NCBI RefSeq assembly: GCF_000023125.1
Contig: NC_013037.1
Location: forward strand, 5,248,501 to 5,312,500
DNA from: Dyadobacter fermentans DSM 18053
GTDB taxonomy: Bacteria; Bacteroidota; Bacteroidia; Cytophagales; Spirosomataceae
Length of the DNA: 64,000 nucleotides
Direction of reading: 5' to 3'
The notes below the pieces were generated by a model. The model did not search any database. It was not told the DNA's origin and was given only the letters and a program-made list of their open reading frames with translations. Shown here one piece after another: positions 27,019 to 36,509 of the stretch. How positions within the stretch are numbered: position 1 is the first letter of the stretch; every line of letters starts with the position of its first letter. Position numbers and translations under genes: made by a program.

Positions 27019-27573
27019 ATGGCAACGCCTAGATTAAAAGAGAAGTACGTAAGCGAAATCGTTTCGCAATTGAAGGGGAAATTCCAGTACAAATCAAGCA
27101 TGCAGGTTCCCCGCCTGACAAAGATTGTTATCAACAAAGGTATCGGAGCTGCTGTGGCAGACAAGAAGCTTGTTGACACCGGTGTGGAAGAGTTGAGCCT
27201 GATCACAGGACAGAAAGCGATCGCTACTGTTTCTAAGAAGGCGGTCTCTAACTTTAAGTTGCGTGAGAACATGCCTATCGGAGCAAAAGTAACGCTTCGT
27301 GGTGACAAGATGTACGAATTCCTTGACCGCCTTACTACCATTGCAATGCCGCGTGTACGTGACTTCAAAGGTATCAGCGACAAAGGGTTCGATGGACGTG
27401 GAAATTATACGTTCGGTGTGAAAGAACAGATCATTTTCCCTGAGATCAGCATCGAAAAAGTGGCGAAAATCACTGGTATGGATATCACTTTCGTGACCTC
27501 TACCAACTCTGACGAAGAGAGCTACGAATTGCTGAAAGCATTGGGAATGCCTTTCACCAACGCGAATAAATAA
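27019..27573 (+). CDS. rplE: 50S ribosomal protein L5
   Basis: A 184-residue L5 that binds 5S rRNA and contacts the P-site tRNA. LREGMPIG-like [24 protein letters not shown] and the segment [16 protein letters not shown] are typical. A gap of 73 bases precedes it, with no promoter visible. Confidence 0.98.
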   Translation: MATPRLKEKYVSEIVSQLKGKFQYKSSMQVPRLTKIVINKGIGAAVADKKLVDTGVEELSLITGQKAIATVSKKAVSNFKLRENMPIGAKVTLRGDKMYEFLDRLTTIAMPRVRDFKGISDKGFDGRGNYTFGVKEQIIFPEISIEKVAKITGMDITFVTSTNSDEESYELLKALGMPFTNANK

Positions 27574-27602
27574 GAAAATACTACTAAGATTATTTACCGA
27601 CA

Positions 27603-27872
27603 ATGGCAAAAGAATCAGTAAAAGCACGGGAGAGAAAAAGACAAGCGCTAGTAGAGCGCTACGCTGAAAAACGTAGCAAGTTGAAAGCTGCCGGTGACTG
27701 GGTTGGTCTTGACAAGTTACCACGTAACTCTTCTCCTGTACGCCTGCACAACCGGTGCAAAATCACCGGAAGACCTCGCGGTTATATGCGTAAATTCGGA
27801 ATTTCCCGGGTACTCTTCCGCGATATGGCGTCAGATGGAAAAATTCCAGGAGTTACAAAATCAAGTTGGTAA
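27603..27872 (+). CDS. rpsN: 30S ribosomal protein S14
   Basis: An 89-residue S14 of the long, zinc-free type. [20 protein letters not shown] replaces the zinc-ribbon version with its two CxxC pairs, leaving a single Cys. [19 protein letters not shown] is conserved. Confidence 0.98.
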   Translation: MAKESVKARERKRQALVERYAEKRSKLKAAGDWVGLDKLPRNSSPVRLHNRCKITGRPRGYMRKFGISRVLFRDMASDGKIPGVTKSSW

Positions 27873-27901
27873 GAATACTTTCAATTCTGATTTCAATTAC
27901 T

Positions 27902-27909
27902 TAACTTTG
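27902..27909 (+). promoter_or_regulatory. Possible internal promoter before rpsH
   Basis: TAACTTTG matches TAnnTTTG perfectly and is followed by CACTCC. A near match to the upstream box, TTTC, lies at 27879-27882, exactly 19 bases away. It lies in the 77-base gap between rpsN and rpsH, the longest in this part of the block. Confidence 0.6.
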
Positions 27910-27949
27910 CACTCCCGTTCAAAAGGGGGTGTTTAAACTTGGCATAAAC

Positions 27950-28348
27950 ATGTTAACGGATCCCATAGCAGACTATCTGACGAGACTCAGAAACGCTATC
28001 AAAGCGAAGCACCGGGTTGTTGAGATACCTGCATCCAACATAAAAAAAGAGATTACAAAGGTACTTTTTGACAAGGGGTACATTCAAAGTTATAAATTCG
28101 ACGAGGCTGGTCCTCAGGGAGTTATCAAGATCGCTTTGAAATACAATCCTGTGACAAAGCAATCTGCAATTGTGAAATTGGAGAGGGTTAGTAAGCCTGG
28201 ACTACGTAAATATTCAGGTTCATCAACACTGCCACGTGTATTGGGCGGCTTAGGAACAGTGATCATCTCTACATCGAAAGGTGTAATGACAGATAAAGAA
28301 GCTAAGACACTGAATGTGGGTGGTGAAGTGTTATGTTTCGTGTATTAA
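27950..28348 (+). CDS. rpsH: 30S ribosomal protein S8
   Basis: A 132-residue S8, the central 16S rRNA binder and, in E. coli, the repressor of the spc operon. The ATG at 27950 gives the family start MLTDPIADYLTRLRNA; the earlier in-frame start at 27929 adds seven unrelated residues. SGLRKYSG-type PGLRKYSGSSTLPRVLGGLG is present. Confidence 0.98.
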   Translation: MLTDPIADYLTRLRNAIKAKHRVVEIPASNIKKEITKVLFDKGYIQSYKFDEAGPQGVIKIALKYNPVTKQSAIVKLERVSKPGLRKYSGSSTLPRVLGGLGTVIISTSKGVMTDKEAKTLNVGGEVLCFVY

Positions 28349-28369
28349 TATTTAAAAGTTATTCAGGAA

Positions 28370-28927
28370 ATGTCACGAATAGGAAATAAAGTTATCACGT
28401 TGCCGGCGGGAGTATCCGTATCGGTTGCAGACGATAACGTAGTATCTGTAAAAGGCCCGAAAGGCACACTTACCCAGGCTGTCGACAGCGATATTACTGT
28501 TGAAGTTGAAGGTAGCGAGCTGAAAGTAAAGCGCCCTACAGAGCAAAAGCGTCACAAAGCATTGCACGGCCTTTACCGTTCCCTGTTGAACAACATGGTA
28601 ATCGGTGTAGGCGAAGGTTACAAGCGTGAGCTTGAAATTATCGGGGTAGGTTACAAGGCGAGCTCGGCGAACAATGTTCTCGAACTTCAATTGGGTTACT
28701 CGCACAACATCTTCATGGCGATCCCCGAAGAGATCAAAGTGGTGACGACCTCAGAAAAAGGTCAGAACCCTAAGGTGATCCTGGAAGGTATCGACAAAGA
28801 ACTGATTGGTGCAGTAGCGGCGAAAATCAAATCCCTCCGCAAAGTTGAGCCTTACAAAGGAAAAGGTATCCGTTTTGTTGGTGAAGTGGTCCGTCGTAAG
28901 GCAGGTAAGTCTGCTTCTAAGAAATAG
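28370..28927 (+). CDS. rplF: 50S ribosomal protein L6
   Basis: A 185-residue L6 near the factor-binding site. MSRIGNKVITLPAGVSV at the start, GVGYKA in the middle and the final PYKGKGIRFVGEVVRRKAGK are diagnostic. Confidence 0.98.
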   Translation: MSRIGNKVITLPAGVSVSVADDNVVSVKGPKGTLTQAVDSDITVEVEGSELKVKRPTEQKRHKALHGLYRSLLNNMVIGVGEGYKRELEIIGVGYKASSANNVLELQLGYSHNIFMAIPEEIKVVTTSEKGQNPKVILEGIDKELIGAVAAKIKSLRKVEPYKGKGIRFVGEVVRRKAGKSASKK

Positions 28928-28974
28928 TGCGTAGCCACCGATCAATGTTATAAACAAGTAAGATAAGATTTAAG

Positions 28975-29328
28975 ATGGCTAACGCAAAAGCAGATAGAAG
29001 AACACGCCTGAAACTTCACATCCGTAAGCGGGTGAAGGGAAGCGCAGAACGCCCGAGACTGTCAGTCTTCCGTTCGAACACAAGCATATATGCACAGATT
29101 ATCGACGACGTGAAGGGGATTACCCTTGCAAGCGCATCTTCGGTAGATCTGGGAGGCAGAAAAGAAAACACTAACGTGGAAGTAGCTGCCCAGGTAGGTA
29201 AAAAGATCGCTGAAAAGGCGCAGGAAGCAGGTATCCAGGCAGTAGTTTTCGACCGCAACGGATATTTGTACCACGGTAAGGTAAAAGCATTGGCCGACGG
29301 AGCTCGTGAGGGTGGCCTGAAATTCTAA
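28975..29328 (+). CDS. rplR: 50S ribosomal protein L18
   Basis: A 117-residue L18 that carries 5S rRNA to the large subunit. [20 protein letters not shown] and [20 protein letters not shown] are typical. Confidence 0.98.
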   Translation: MANAKADRRTRLKLHIRKRVKGSAERPRLSVFRSNTSIYAQIIDDVKGITLASASSVDLGGRKENTNVEVAAQVGKKIAEKAQEAGIQAVVFDRNGYLYHGKVKALADGAREGGLKF

Positions 29329-29342
29329 GTATAACAAAGACT

Positions 29343-29858
29343 ATGTCTACAAATACAAGACCTTCAAAGGTTAACGAATCAGACCTGAAAGAGCGCGTTG
29401 TAGCGATCAACCGGGTGGCAAAAGTAGTAAAAGGTGGTCGTCGTTTCTCCTTCTCTGCCATCGTGGTAGTAGGAGACGGAAACGGAGTTGTAGGTTACGG
29501 ATTGGGCAAAGCCAACGAAGTAACTGACGCGATCGCCAAAGGAATTGACGATGCTAAGAAAAACCTGATCCAAATTCCGATGCTTAAACATACCGTTCCT
29601 CACGAAATGGAAGGTAAGTTCAGCGGTGGTTTCGTTCTGATCAAGCCGGCTGCTCCTGGTACGGGAGTACTGGCAGGTGGCCCGATGCGTGCGGTATTGG
29701 AAAGTGCAGGTATCAAAGACGTACTTGCGAAATCCAAAGGTTCATCGAACCCGCACAACGTTATCAAGGCTACAATTGACGCTCTTTTGAAAATGAGAGC
29801 TCCGCATCAGGTTGCTTTCCAACGCAGCGTTAAATTGGAAAAAGTATTCAACGGATAA
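29343..29858 (+). CDS. rpsE: 30S ribosomal protein S5
   Basis: A 171-residue S5 that shapes decoding accuracy and the mRNA entry site. [35 protein letters not shown] and the final helix are conserved. Confidence 0.98.
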   Translation: MSTNTRPSKVNESDLKERVVAINRVAKVVKGGRRFSFSAIVVVGDGNGVVGYGLGKANEVTDAIAKGIDDAKKNLIQIPMLKHTVPHEMEGKFSGGFVLIKPAAPGTGVLAGGPMRAVLESAGIKDVLAKSKGSSNPHNVIKATIDALLKMRAPHQVAFQRSVKLEKVFNG

Positions 29859-29891
29859 TCCTTCGGGATTATCCTCAATCTGAGAGTAATC

Positions 29892-30071
29892 ATGTCAAAA
29901 GTACGTATTACACAAGTTAAGAGCACAATTGACCGCCCTGAGAAGCAAAAGCTGACGATCAAAGCGTTGGGTCTTGGTAAACTGAACCGGTCTGTTGAGA
30001 AAGAAAACAGCGATGCCATCGCGGGAATGATCCGCAAGGTAAGCCACTTGGTTAAAGTTGAAGAAATTTAA
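29892..30071 (+). CDS. rpmD: 50S ribosomal protein L30
   Basis: A 59-residue L30, short enough to be missed by simple gene finding. It reads MSKVRITQVKSTIDRPEKQK, then a LGLGKLNRSVEKENSDAIAG stretch and ends VKVEEI. Position between rpsE and rplO is the standard one. Confidence 0.97.
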   Translation: MSKVRITQVKSTIDRPEKQKLTIKALGLGKLNRSVEKENSDAIAGMIRKVSHLVKVEEI

Positions 30072-30083
30072 TATACGAATAGT

Positions 30084-30530
30084 ATGAATTTAAGTTCATT
30101 AAAACCGGCTGCTGGTTCCGTTAAGGTAGGAAAGCGGGTTGGACGTGGTCAGGGTTCCGGAAAAGGAGGCACTGCTGCACGTGGACACAAAGGAGCGCAA
30201 TCGCGTTCAGGTTACAGCCGTAAGCTGGGCTTCGAAGGTGGTCAGATGCCTCTTCAAAGACGTTTGCCGAAATTCGGTTTCAATAACATCAACCGCGTTG
30301 AATACAAGGCGTTGAACCTGGATGCAATCCAGGCATTGGTTGAAAAAACCGGAGCTGCGGTAGTAACGTTGGATCTGATTCGTGAAAATGGTCTCAGCGC
30401 GAAGAATGACTTGGTTAAGATCCTTAACCGTGGTGAAATCACTTCTGCGGTTGAAGTTCAGGCTCATGGGTTTTCTGCTTCGGCTATCGAGTCGATCGAG
30501 AAGGCAGGCGGTAAAGCAGTTAAATTGTAA
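30084..30530 (+). CDS. rplO: 50S ribosomal protein L15
   Basis: A 148-residue L15. The start MNLSSLKPAAGSVKVGKRVG and the basic glycine-rich GRGQGSGKGGTAARGHKGAQ are typical. It directly precedes secY. Confidence 0.98.
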   Translation: MNLSSLKPAAGSVKVGKRVGRGQGSGKGGTAARGHKGAQSRSGYSRKLGFEGGQMPLQRRLPKFGFNNINRVEYKALNLDAIQALVEKTGAAVVTLDLIRENGLSAKNDLVKILNRGEITSAVEVQAHGFSASAIESIEKAGGKAVKL

Positions 30531-30590
30531 TTTAGCTGCGATACCCGACAGAATTTGTTTACTTTGAACAGAGTGTTGTAAGCCCAGAAG

Positions 30591-31904
30591 ATGAAACGAT
30601 TTTTAGAGACTATTAAACACATATTTGCGATTGAGGAGTTGAGAACACGTATTCTCAACACTCTTTTGTTTATAACGATCTTCCGGTTGGGGTCTTACGT
30701 TGCGTTGCCAGGTGTTGAGCCTGATCAAATGAATGTATCCTCCGCAGGATTGTTGGGGTTGCTCGATACTTTCTTAGGTGGCGCTTTTAGCAAAGCGTCC
30801 ATTTTTGCGTTGGGTATCATGCCTTACATTTCTGCTTCCATTGCAATCCAGCTTCTGACCATGGCATTGCCGTATTTCCAGAAGATGCAGAAGGAGGGAG
30901 AATCAGGACGTAAGAAACTGAACCAAATTACCCGGGTTCTGACTATCGTTGTTACACTTGTTCAAGGTACTGCTTATTTGAATACGACTGTACCTGACGA
31001 GGCTCTTCTGGTTTCCAGAAGCATGTTCACCATCTCGTCTGTATTCGTATTGACGGCTGGTACAATGTTCTGTATGTGGCTTGGTGAAAGAATCACAGAC
31101 AAGGGTATTGGTAACGGTATTTCGATGCTGATCATGATCGGTATCGTTTCGCGTTTCCCTGGTGCGATCTACAAAGAGTTCGTATCAAGAGGCAGCGGCC
31201 AGATTCTGTTGTTCGTATTGGAAATCGTTGCCCTCTACTTTGTAATTATGGGCGCGGTAATGTTGACCCAGGCTGTTCGCCGTATTCCTATCCAATATGC
31301 CAAGCAGGTGGTAGGTAACCGCGTAATGGGTGGTCAGCGCCAGTATTTGCCATTGAAATTGAATGCAGCAGGTGTGATGCCGATCATTTTCGCTCAGGCT
31401 TTGATGTTTATTCCTTCACTGGGAGCATCTTACTTCGCCGAAAAAAGTGATTTTGCCAGCAACGTAGCAACGATTTTCGCTAACTACACGACCTGGCAAT
31501 ATAACCTCCTGTTCGCAGTATTGATTATTGTATTTACGTTCTTCTACACCGCGATTTCGGTGAATCCTCAGCAAATTGCTGATGACATGAAGCGCGGCGG
31601 CGGATTTATCCCGGGTGTGAAACCAGGTCAGCAGACATCTGAATATATCAGCTCTGTGCTTGACCGTATCACCTTCCCAGGCGCGTTGATGCTCGCAGTA
31701 GTTGCTACTCTGCCTGCATTCGCAAGCCTTCTGGGTATCTCGACCGACTTTGCTCACTTCTTCGGAGGAACTTCATTGCTGATCATGGTAGGTGTGGTTC
31801 TGGATACTTTGCAACAAGTTGAAAGCTACTTGCTCATGCGTCGCTATGAAGGTCTGATGAAGTCGGGACGTGTAAAAGGACGCACCGAGAGCGTAGCAAT
31901 CTGA
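30591..31904 (+). CDS. secY: Protein translocase subunit SecY
   Basis: The 437-residue central channel of the Sec translocon, with ten predicted membrane helices. RILNTLLFITIFRLGSYVAL is helix 1, GIMPYISASIAIQLL the plug and lateral-gate region, and GGGFIPGVKPG the cytoplasmic loop that contacts SecA and the ribosome. Genes for SecE and SecG are outside the window. The map start follows after one base. Confidence 0.99.
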   Translation: MKRFLETIKHIFAIEELRTRILNTLLFITIFRLGSYVALPGVEPDQMNVSSAGLLGLLDTFLGGAFSKASIFALGIMPYISASIAIQLLTMALPYFQKMQKEGESGRKKLNQITRVLTIVVTLVQGTAYLNTTVPDEALLVSRSMFTISSVFVLTAGTMFCMWLGERITDKGIGNGISMLIMIGIVSRFPGAIYKEFVSRGSGQILLFVLEIVALYFVIMGAVMLTQAVRRIPIQYAKQVVGNRVMGGQRQYLPLKLNAAGVMPIIFAQALMFIPSLGASYFAEKSDFASNVATIFANYTTWQYNLLFAVLIIVFTFFYTAISVNPQQIADDMKRGGGFIPGVKPGQQTSEYISSVLDRITFPGALMLAVVATLPAFASLLGISTDFAHFFGGTSLLIMVGVVLDTLQQVESYLLMRRYEGLMKSGRVKGRTESVAI

Positions 31905-31905
31905 A

Positions 31906-32703
31906 ATGATTTATCTTAAAACAGAAGAGGAAATCAACCTGATAAAGGTTAGTGCTCAACTGCTCGGCAAGGCACATGCGGAAGTCGCTACCTGGGTAAA
32001 ACCGGGTGTTACAACCGGAAAGTTGGATGCGGTTGCTGAGGAATATATCAGAGATAACGGTGGAATCCCTTCATTCAAGGGATTCAACAAATTTCCGGCC
32101 TCTCTTTGTATATCGGTCAATGAAGTAGTAGTCCACGGGATTCCCGGGGGCTACGTGCTAAAAGAGGGGGACATCGTTTCCATCGACTGCGGGGTTAAGC
32201 TGAATGGCTATCATAGTGACAGCGCGTACACTTACCCGGTGGGAGAGGTTTCCAAAGAGGTGATGAACCTCTTAACCGCAACCAAAAAATCCCTGTACAA
32301 GGGAATTGAGCAAGCGGTGGATGGCCTTCGGATCGGCGATATCGGCCACGCGGTTCAGAGTTATGTTGAAGACCGTGGCTATACAGTCGTGAGAGAGTTG
32401 GTAGGACATGGAGTAGGCAGGGATCTGCACGAAGCTCCGGAAGTACCCAACTACGGTAAAAGAGGCAAAGGAATACGATTGAGAGAAGGCATGGTTTTGG
32501 CTATCGAGCCGATGATCAACCTTGGAACGAAAGCAGTAGTGCAGGAGCGCGACGGCTGGACAATCCGGACCAACGACAGAAAGTATTCCGCGCATTTCGA
32601 ACATACCGTGGTAGTGAGAAAAGGAAAGGCCGAAATTCTGACCACATTCGATTACATTGAAAAAGTGACGGCCAACACCAGCCTTATGGTTGAAGTACAG
32701 TAA
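31906..32703 (+). CDS. map: Methionine aminopeptidase type I
   Basis: A 265-residue enzyme that removes the initiator methionine. Metal ligands can be placed in [15 protein letters not shown] (two Asp), the [12 protein letters not shown] histidine, and two Glu in LAIEPMI and in the C-terminal FEHTVVV. One base separates it from the secY stop, so translation is likely coupled. Confidence 0.98.
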   Translation: MIYLKTEEEINLIKVSAQLLGKAHAEVATWVKPGVTTGKLDAVAEEYIRDNGGIPSFKGFNKFPASLCISVNEVVVHGIPGGYVLKEGDIVSIDCGVKLNGYHSDSAYTYPVGEVSKEVMNLLTATKKSLYKGIEQAVDGLRIGDIGHAVQSYVEDRGYTVVRELVGHGVGRDLHEAPEVPNYGKRGKGIRLREGMVLAIEPMINLGTKAVVQERDGWTIRTNDRKYSAHFEHTVVVRKGKAEILTTFDYIEKVTANTSLMVEVQ

Positions 32704-32716
32704 CAGAAAGCTACGA

Positions 32717-32935
32717 ATGGCAAAACAAGCATCAATCGAACAAGACGGAGTAATTCTCGAAGCATTGTCAAACGCAATGTTTCGTGTTGTATTAGAGAAT
32801 AAGCATGAAGTGATAGCGCATATCTCTGGTAAAATGAGAATGCACTATATCAAAATATTGCCGGGTGACAGAGTAAAGCTGGAAATGTCTCCTTACGACC
32901 TATCGAAAGCCCGGATTACATATCGTTACAAGTAA
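32717..32935 (+). CDS. infA: Translation initiation factor IF-1
   Basis: A 72-residue OB-fold protein that blocks the A site in initiation. The start [20 protein letters not shown] and the end [11 protein letters not shown] are typical. The ATG at 32717 is used; an upstream in-frame start at 32690 lies inside map. Confidence 0.98.
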   Translation: MAKQASIEQDGVILEALSNAMFRVVLENKHEVIAHISGKMRMHYIKILPGDRVKLEMSPYDLSKARITYRYK

Positions 32936-32974
32936 GGGGATTGATTACCTTAAATTAACACTTAGTTTAATCAG

Positions 32975-33091
32975 ATGAAAGTCAAAGCATCAGTAAAGAA
33001 ACGCAGCGAAGACTGCAAGGTTATCCGCCGGAAGGGTAAAGTGTACGTTATTAACAAGAAGAACCCACGGTATAAACAAAGACAAGGATAA
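32975..33091 (+). CDS. rpmJ: 50S ribosomal protein L36, zinc-free form
   Basis: A 38-residue L36: [20 protein letters not shown], then [18 protein letters not shown]. Of the four zinc ligands in the classic protein only one Cys remains (C14); the others are Ser, Asn and Tyr. Basic residues and length are unchanged, so this looks like a working zinc-independent form and not decay. Confidence 0.97.
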   Translation: MKVKASVKKRSEDCKVIRRKGKVYVINKKNPRYKQRQG

Positions 33092-33096
33092 TAATT

Positions 33097-33474
33097 ATGG
33101 CACGTATTGCAGGAGTAGACATTCCAGATCGCAAAAGAGGCGAAATCTCATTGACTTATATTTTCGGGATCGGCCGTAGCTCGGCTAAGAAAATCCTCGA
33201 AAAGGCAGGTGTTGATTTGAATAAAAAGGTGATCGACTGGACCGACGACGAGTCTGGTGCGATCCGTGGGGTTATTGCTGGGGAATACAAAGTAGAAGGC
33301 GCTCTTAAGTCTGAAGTTCAGTTGAGCATTAAGCGTCTTATGGATATCGCTTGTTATCGTGGCCTCCGTCACCGTAAAGGATTGCCTTTGCGTGGTCAGA
33401 GAACGAAAAACAACTCACGTACTCGTAAGGGTAAACGCAAAACTATCGCGAACAAGAAAAAGGCTACTAAATAA
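33097..33474 (+). CDS. rpsM: 30S ribosomal protein S13
   Basis: A 125-residue S13 that contacts the P-site tRNA and the 50S subunit. [20 protein letters not shown], then [19 protein letters not shown]. It starts five bases after rpmJ. Confidence 0.98.
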   Translation: MARIAGVDIPDRKRGEISLTYIFGIGRSSAKKILEKAGVDLNKKVIDWTDDESGAIRGVIAGEYKVEGALKSEVQLSIKRLMDIACYRGLRHRKGLPLRGQRTKNNSRTRKGKRKTIANKKKATK

Positions 33475-33516
33475 TAAAATGAGCGGTGGAGCGATCCACA
33501 ACTTATTCCAACAGCA

Positions 33517-33912
33517 ATGGCACAGAATAAAAGAAAAGATAAAGCTAAAAAGAGAGTGGTGGTTGTGGAGCCTGTTGGTCAGGTTCACATCAAAGCTTCT
33601 TTCAATAATATCATCATCTCAATTACCAACAGCAACGGACAAGTTATCTCTTGGGGTTCTGCCGGTAAAATGGGATTCCGTGGTTCTAAGAAGAACACTC
33701 CATACGCAGCACAAACTGCTGCTCAGAGCGCTGCACAAGTTGCGTTCGACCTCGGAATGCGTAAAGCTGAGGTTTTTGTGAAAGGACCAGGATCAGGCCG
33801 TGAGTCTGCGATCCGCACGATCCAGAATGCAGGTATCGAAGTGACCACTATCCGTGACATCACTCCGCTTCCGCACAACGGATGCCGTCCTCCAAAACGT
33901 CGTAGAGTATAG
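33517..33912 (+). CDS. rpsK: 30S ribosomal protein S11
   Basis: A 131-residue S11 of the 30S platform. [39 protein letters not shown] and [18 protein letters not shown] are conserved to the end. Confidence 0.99.
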   Translation: MAQNKRKDKAKKRVVVVEPVGQVHIKASFNNIIISITNSNGQVISWGSAGKMGFRGSKKNTPYAAQTAAQSAAQVAFDLGMRKAEVFVKGPGSGRESAIRTIQNAGIEVTTIRDITPLPHNGCRPPKRRRV

Positions 33913-34003
33913 TAATAGTTAGTACCGAAAGGTACCCATTCGTAATTTGGACACTGGGGTTACAGAATGGTATTTATCAATTTTTAGTTAACAAATAGTT
34001 TTA

Positions 34004-34609
34004 ATGGCACGTTATACAGGTCCCAAAACCAAAGTCGCAAGACGTTACGGAGAGCCCATCATGGGCCCAAGCAAAGCGCTTGCAAAGAAAAATTACCCTC
34101 CCGGAATGCACGGAAAGGGTCGTCGGTCAAAGAAGTCGGAGTACGCTCTGCAATTGGCTGAGAAACAAAAAGTGAAGTTCATCTACGGCATCCTCGAAAG
34201 ACAATTCCGTAGCTTGTTTGAGAAAGCTTCGGTTAAAGCTGGTCTTACCGGTGAAAACCTTTTGAGATACTGCGAAGCTCGTCTTGATAACACAGTTTAC
34301 CGTTTGGGTATCGCTCCTACGCGTCGTGCTGCTCGTCAGCTCGTTTCGCACAAGCACATCCTTGTTGACGGTGAGATCGTGAACATCCCTTCTTATTCAT
34401 TGCGTCCAGGCCAGGTAGTTACCGTTCGTGAGAAATCAAAATCTCTCGAAGCCGTAACCGACAGCCTTGCAGGACATAGTTCAAAAGGTTTCAGCTGGTT
34501 GGAATGGAACGGTCAGGAATTGTCTGGCAAGTTCATTTCTTACCCAGACCGTGAGTCAATTCCAGAAAACATCAACGAGCAGTTGATCGTTGAATTGTAT
34601 TCTAAATAA
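34004..34609 (+). CDS. rpsD: 30S ribosomal protein S4
   Basis: A 201-residue S4, a primary 16S rRNA binder and the regulator of the alpha operon in E. coli. The N-terminal part has no Cys zinc knuckle. The S4 RNA-binding domain is at about 91-155 ([36 protein letters not shown]). The leader holds a small hairpin GTACC-GAAA-GGTAC near 33922-33935. A terminator follows the gene. Confidence 0.98.
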   Translation: MARYTGPKTKVARRYGEPIMGPSKALAKKNYPPGMHGKGRRSKKSEYALQLAEKQKVKFIYGILERQFRSLFEKASVKAGLTGENLLRYCEARLDNTVYRLGIAPTRRAARQLVSHKHILVDGEIVNIPSYSLRPGQVVTVREKSKSLEAVTDSLAGHSSKGFSWLEWNGQELSGKFISYPDRESIPENINEQLIVELYSK

Positions 34610-34626
34610 TAATCTTCATATTACAT

Positions 34627-34660
34627 GCACTCCCCGGATATCCGGGGTAGTGCTTTTTTT
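34627..34660 (+). terminator. Terminator between rpsD and rpoA
   Basis: GCACT plus CCCCGG pair with CCGGGG and AGTGC (one bulged T), followed by seven T residues. It may make rpoA-rplQ a partly separate unit. Confidence 0.82.
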
Positions 34661-34678
34661 GCTGGTAACAGCGCAATT

Positions 34679-34692
34679 TTTGCGATCGCAAA
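34679..34692. promoter_or_regulatory. 14-bp perfect palindrome upstream of rpoA
   Basis: TTTGCGATCGCAAA lies between the rpsD terminator and rpoA, where a promoter for rpoA would be expected. No TAnnTTTG box was found, so this symmetric site may be an operator. It may also be chance. Confidence 0.35.
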
Positions 34693-34744
34693 GGTAAGGT
34701 AGCGTGATCAACTATCATTTACTACTATAAAAGGAGCAAGGACT

Positions 34745-35734
34745 ATGTCAATATTAGCTTTCCAAATGCCTGATAAGGTCGTCATGGAGAAAGCAGACGA
34801 CTTTCACGGGTTGTTTGAGTTTAAGCCTTTAGAGAAAGGATACGGCGTAACCATTGGTAATGCGTTGCGTAGGATTCTCCTTTCATCTTTGGAAGGCTAT
34901 GCCATCACGAGTGTGAAGTTCCCAGGCGTGCTTCACGAATTTTCTTCTATCGAAGGTATAGTTGAGGATGTTACGGAAATCATCCTGAACCTTAAAATGG
35001 TTCGTTTTAAAAAAGTTTCTGACCTGAGTGAGAGTAGGATCGTAGTAAACCTGAAAAATGTTTCCGTCATCACTGCCGGTGACATTGGCAAGTTTACAAG
35101 CGCATTTGAGGTTTTGAACCCAGATCAGGTCATTTGCCATATAGATGATCAGAAGGAGTTCGAAATGGAACTTCTCCTGGATAAAGGCAGAGGCTACGTG
35201 CCTGCAGACGAACCACGGGCTAATGAGCTTCCGTTCGGCTACATCGCGGTAGACTCGATTTATACGCCTATCAAAAATGTGAAATACAGCGTTGAAAACA
35301 CGCGTGTGGAACAGCGTACCGACTACGAACGTCTTTTGATCGACATCCAAACCGATGGTTCAATCCACCCGGAAGATGCATTGAAAGGCGCTGCCAATAT
35401 TCTGATCCAACACTTCATGCTGTTCTCCGACCAAACTATGACGTTTGAGAAGCAGAAGGCGGAGGAAGACAATCAGGTTGATGAGGAAATGCTGCGTATG
35501 AGAAAACTGTTGAAGACTTCATTGTCTGAACTGGATCTTTCAGTACGCGCTTACAACTGTTTGAAATCTGCGGATGTGAAAACTTTGGGTGACCTGGTAA
35601 GACTGGAAATTTCTGATATGATGAAATTCCGGAACTTCGGTAAAAAGTCACTCACCGAGTTGGAACAACTCGTAGCCGACAAGCAGCTCACATTTGGAAT
35701 GGACGTGTCGAAGTACCGTCTGGACGAGGATTAA
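34745..35734 (+). CDS. rpoA: DNA-directed RNA polymerase alpha subunit
   Basis: The 329-residue subunit that starts polymerase assembly. The N-terminal domain (about 1-235) contains [21 protein letters not shown] linker follows and then the C-terminal DNA-binding domain (about 255-329, [20 protein letters not shown]). An AAGGAG sits at 34731-34736, eight bases before the ATG. Such a clear Shine-Dalgarno site is unusual for Bacteroidota. Confidence 0.99.
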   Translation: MSILAFQMPDKVVMEKADDFHGLFEFKPLEKGYGVTIGNALRRILLSSLEGYAITSVKFPGVLHEFSSIEGIVEDVTEIILNLKMVRFKKVSDLSESRIVVNLKNVSVITAGDIGKFTSAFEVLNPDQVICHIDDQKEFEMELLLDKGRGYVPADEPRANELPFGYIAVDSIYTPIKNVKYSVENTRVEQRTDYERLLIDIQTDGSIHPEDALKGAANILIQHFMLFSDQTMTFEKQKAEEDNQVDEEMLRMRKLLKTSLSELDLSVRAYNCLKSADVKTLGDLVRLEISDMMKFRNFGKKSLTELEQLVADKQLTFGMDVSKYRLDED

Positions 35735-35806
35735 TTAAATTCCATCATAAGTATGTATTCTGTAGCGCGCTGACCGCGCCGCTCGAAGCAACTAAACAAC
35801 AAAACA

Positions 35807-36358
35807 ATGAGACACGGTAAAAAGGACAATCACTTGGGAAGAACCGCATCACACCGCAAGGCGATGCTTTCAAATATGGCTTCCTCATTGATCCTTCACA
35901 AAAGAATTGAAACAACCCTGGCTAAGGCAAAAGAGCTTCGCAAGTTCGTTGAGCCTCTGCTGACTCGTGCGAAAGAAGATACTACCCACAACAGAAGGGT
36001 AGCATTCTCTTACCTGAACGACAAAGAATCTACGAAAGAACTTTTCGGTGTCGTTTCAGACAAAATCGCATCTCGTCCGGGTGGTTACACTCGTATTATC
36101 AAGTTGGGTAACCGTTTGGGTGACGCGGCTGAAACTGCATTGATCGAGCTGGTTGATTTCAACGATGCACTGTTGCTTGCCAATGCCGACAAACCTGCTA
36201 AGACTCGTCGCAGCAGAAGAGGTGGTAAGAAAGAAGGAGCTGTTGAAGCTGCTCCTGTAAAGAAAGAAGATCATCCGATCGTAGCGGAAACTGAGGCTCC
36301 TGCTGAAGAGGAAGCTCCGAAAACAGAAGAGACACCAGGCGAAACTGAAAAGGAATAG
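35807..36358 (+). CDS. rplQ: 50S ribosomal protein L17 with acidic tail
   Basis: The L17 core (about residues 1-120: [20 protein letters not shown]) is standard. About 60 extra residues follow, first basic ([13 protein letters not shown]), then rich in Glu, Ala and Pro, making 183 in all. Such tails occur in Bacteroidota L17. Last gene of the ribosomal block; closed by a terminator. Confidence 0.98.
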   Translation: MRHGKKDNHLGRTASHRKAMLSNMASSLILHKRIETTLAKAKELRKFVEPLLTRAKEDTTHNRRVAFSYLNDKESTKELFGVVSDKIASRPGGYTRIIKLGNRLGDAAETALIELVDFNDALLLANADKPAKTRRSRRGGKKEGAVEAAPVKKEDHPIVAETEAPAEEEAPKTEETPGETEKE

Positions 36359-36386
36359 TTTTGGTAATCGGAAATAGAAATATAGG

Positions 36387-36420
36387 AAAAGGGTTGAACG
36401 GTTTCGTTTAACCCTTTTTT
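36387..36420 (+). terminator. Terminator after rplQ
   Basis: A 13-bp stem with one G-T pair (36387-36399 with 36406-36418), a six-base loop and a run of T. It closes the ribosomal block. Confidence 0.9.
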
Positions 36421-36435
36421 ATGAGTGAAAAATTG

Positions 36436-36443
36436 TATTTTTG
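36436..36443 (+). promoter_or_regulatory. Promoter -7 box of carA
   Basis: TATTTTTG matches TAnnTTTG and is followed by CACC. The region 19 bases upstream falls in the T-run of the rplQ terminator, so the upstream box is weak. Confidence 0.65.
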
Positions 36444-36509
36444 CACCAAAATTGATCCGGTAGTCTCAAAAACATATAAAATCGCCGGGAAACAGATTTA
36501 AACCATAAT

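Noticed and set aside
32975..33091. rpmJ as a pseudogene because zinc ligands are missing
   Set aside because: The length, basic residues and C-terminus are kept, and zinc-free L36 is known in Bacteroidota.
34679..34692. GCGATCGC as a HIP1-type repeat
   Set aside because: HIP1 is a feature of cyanobacteria and depends on high genomic frequency; a single palindrome here is not enough.
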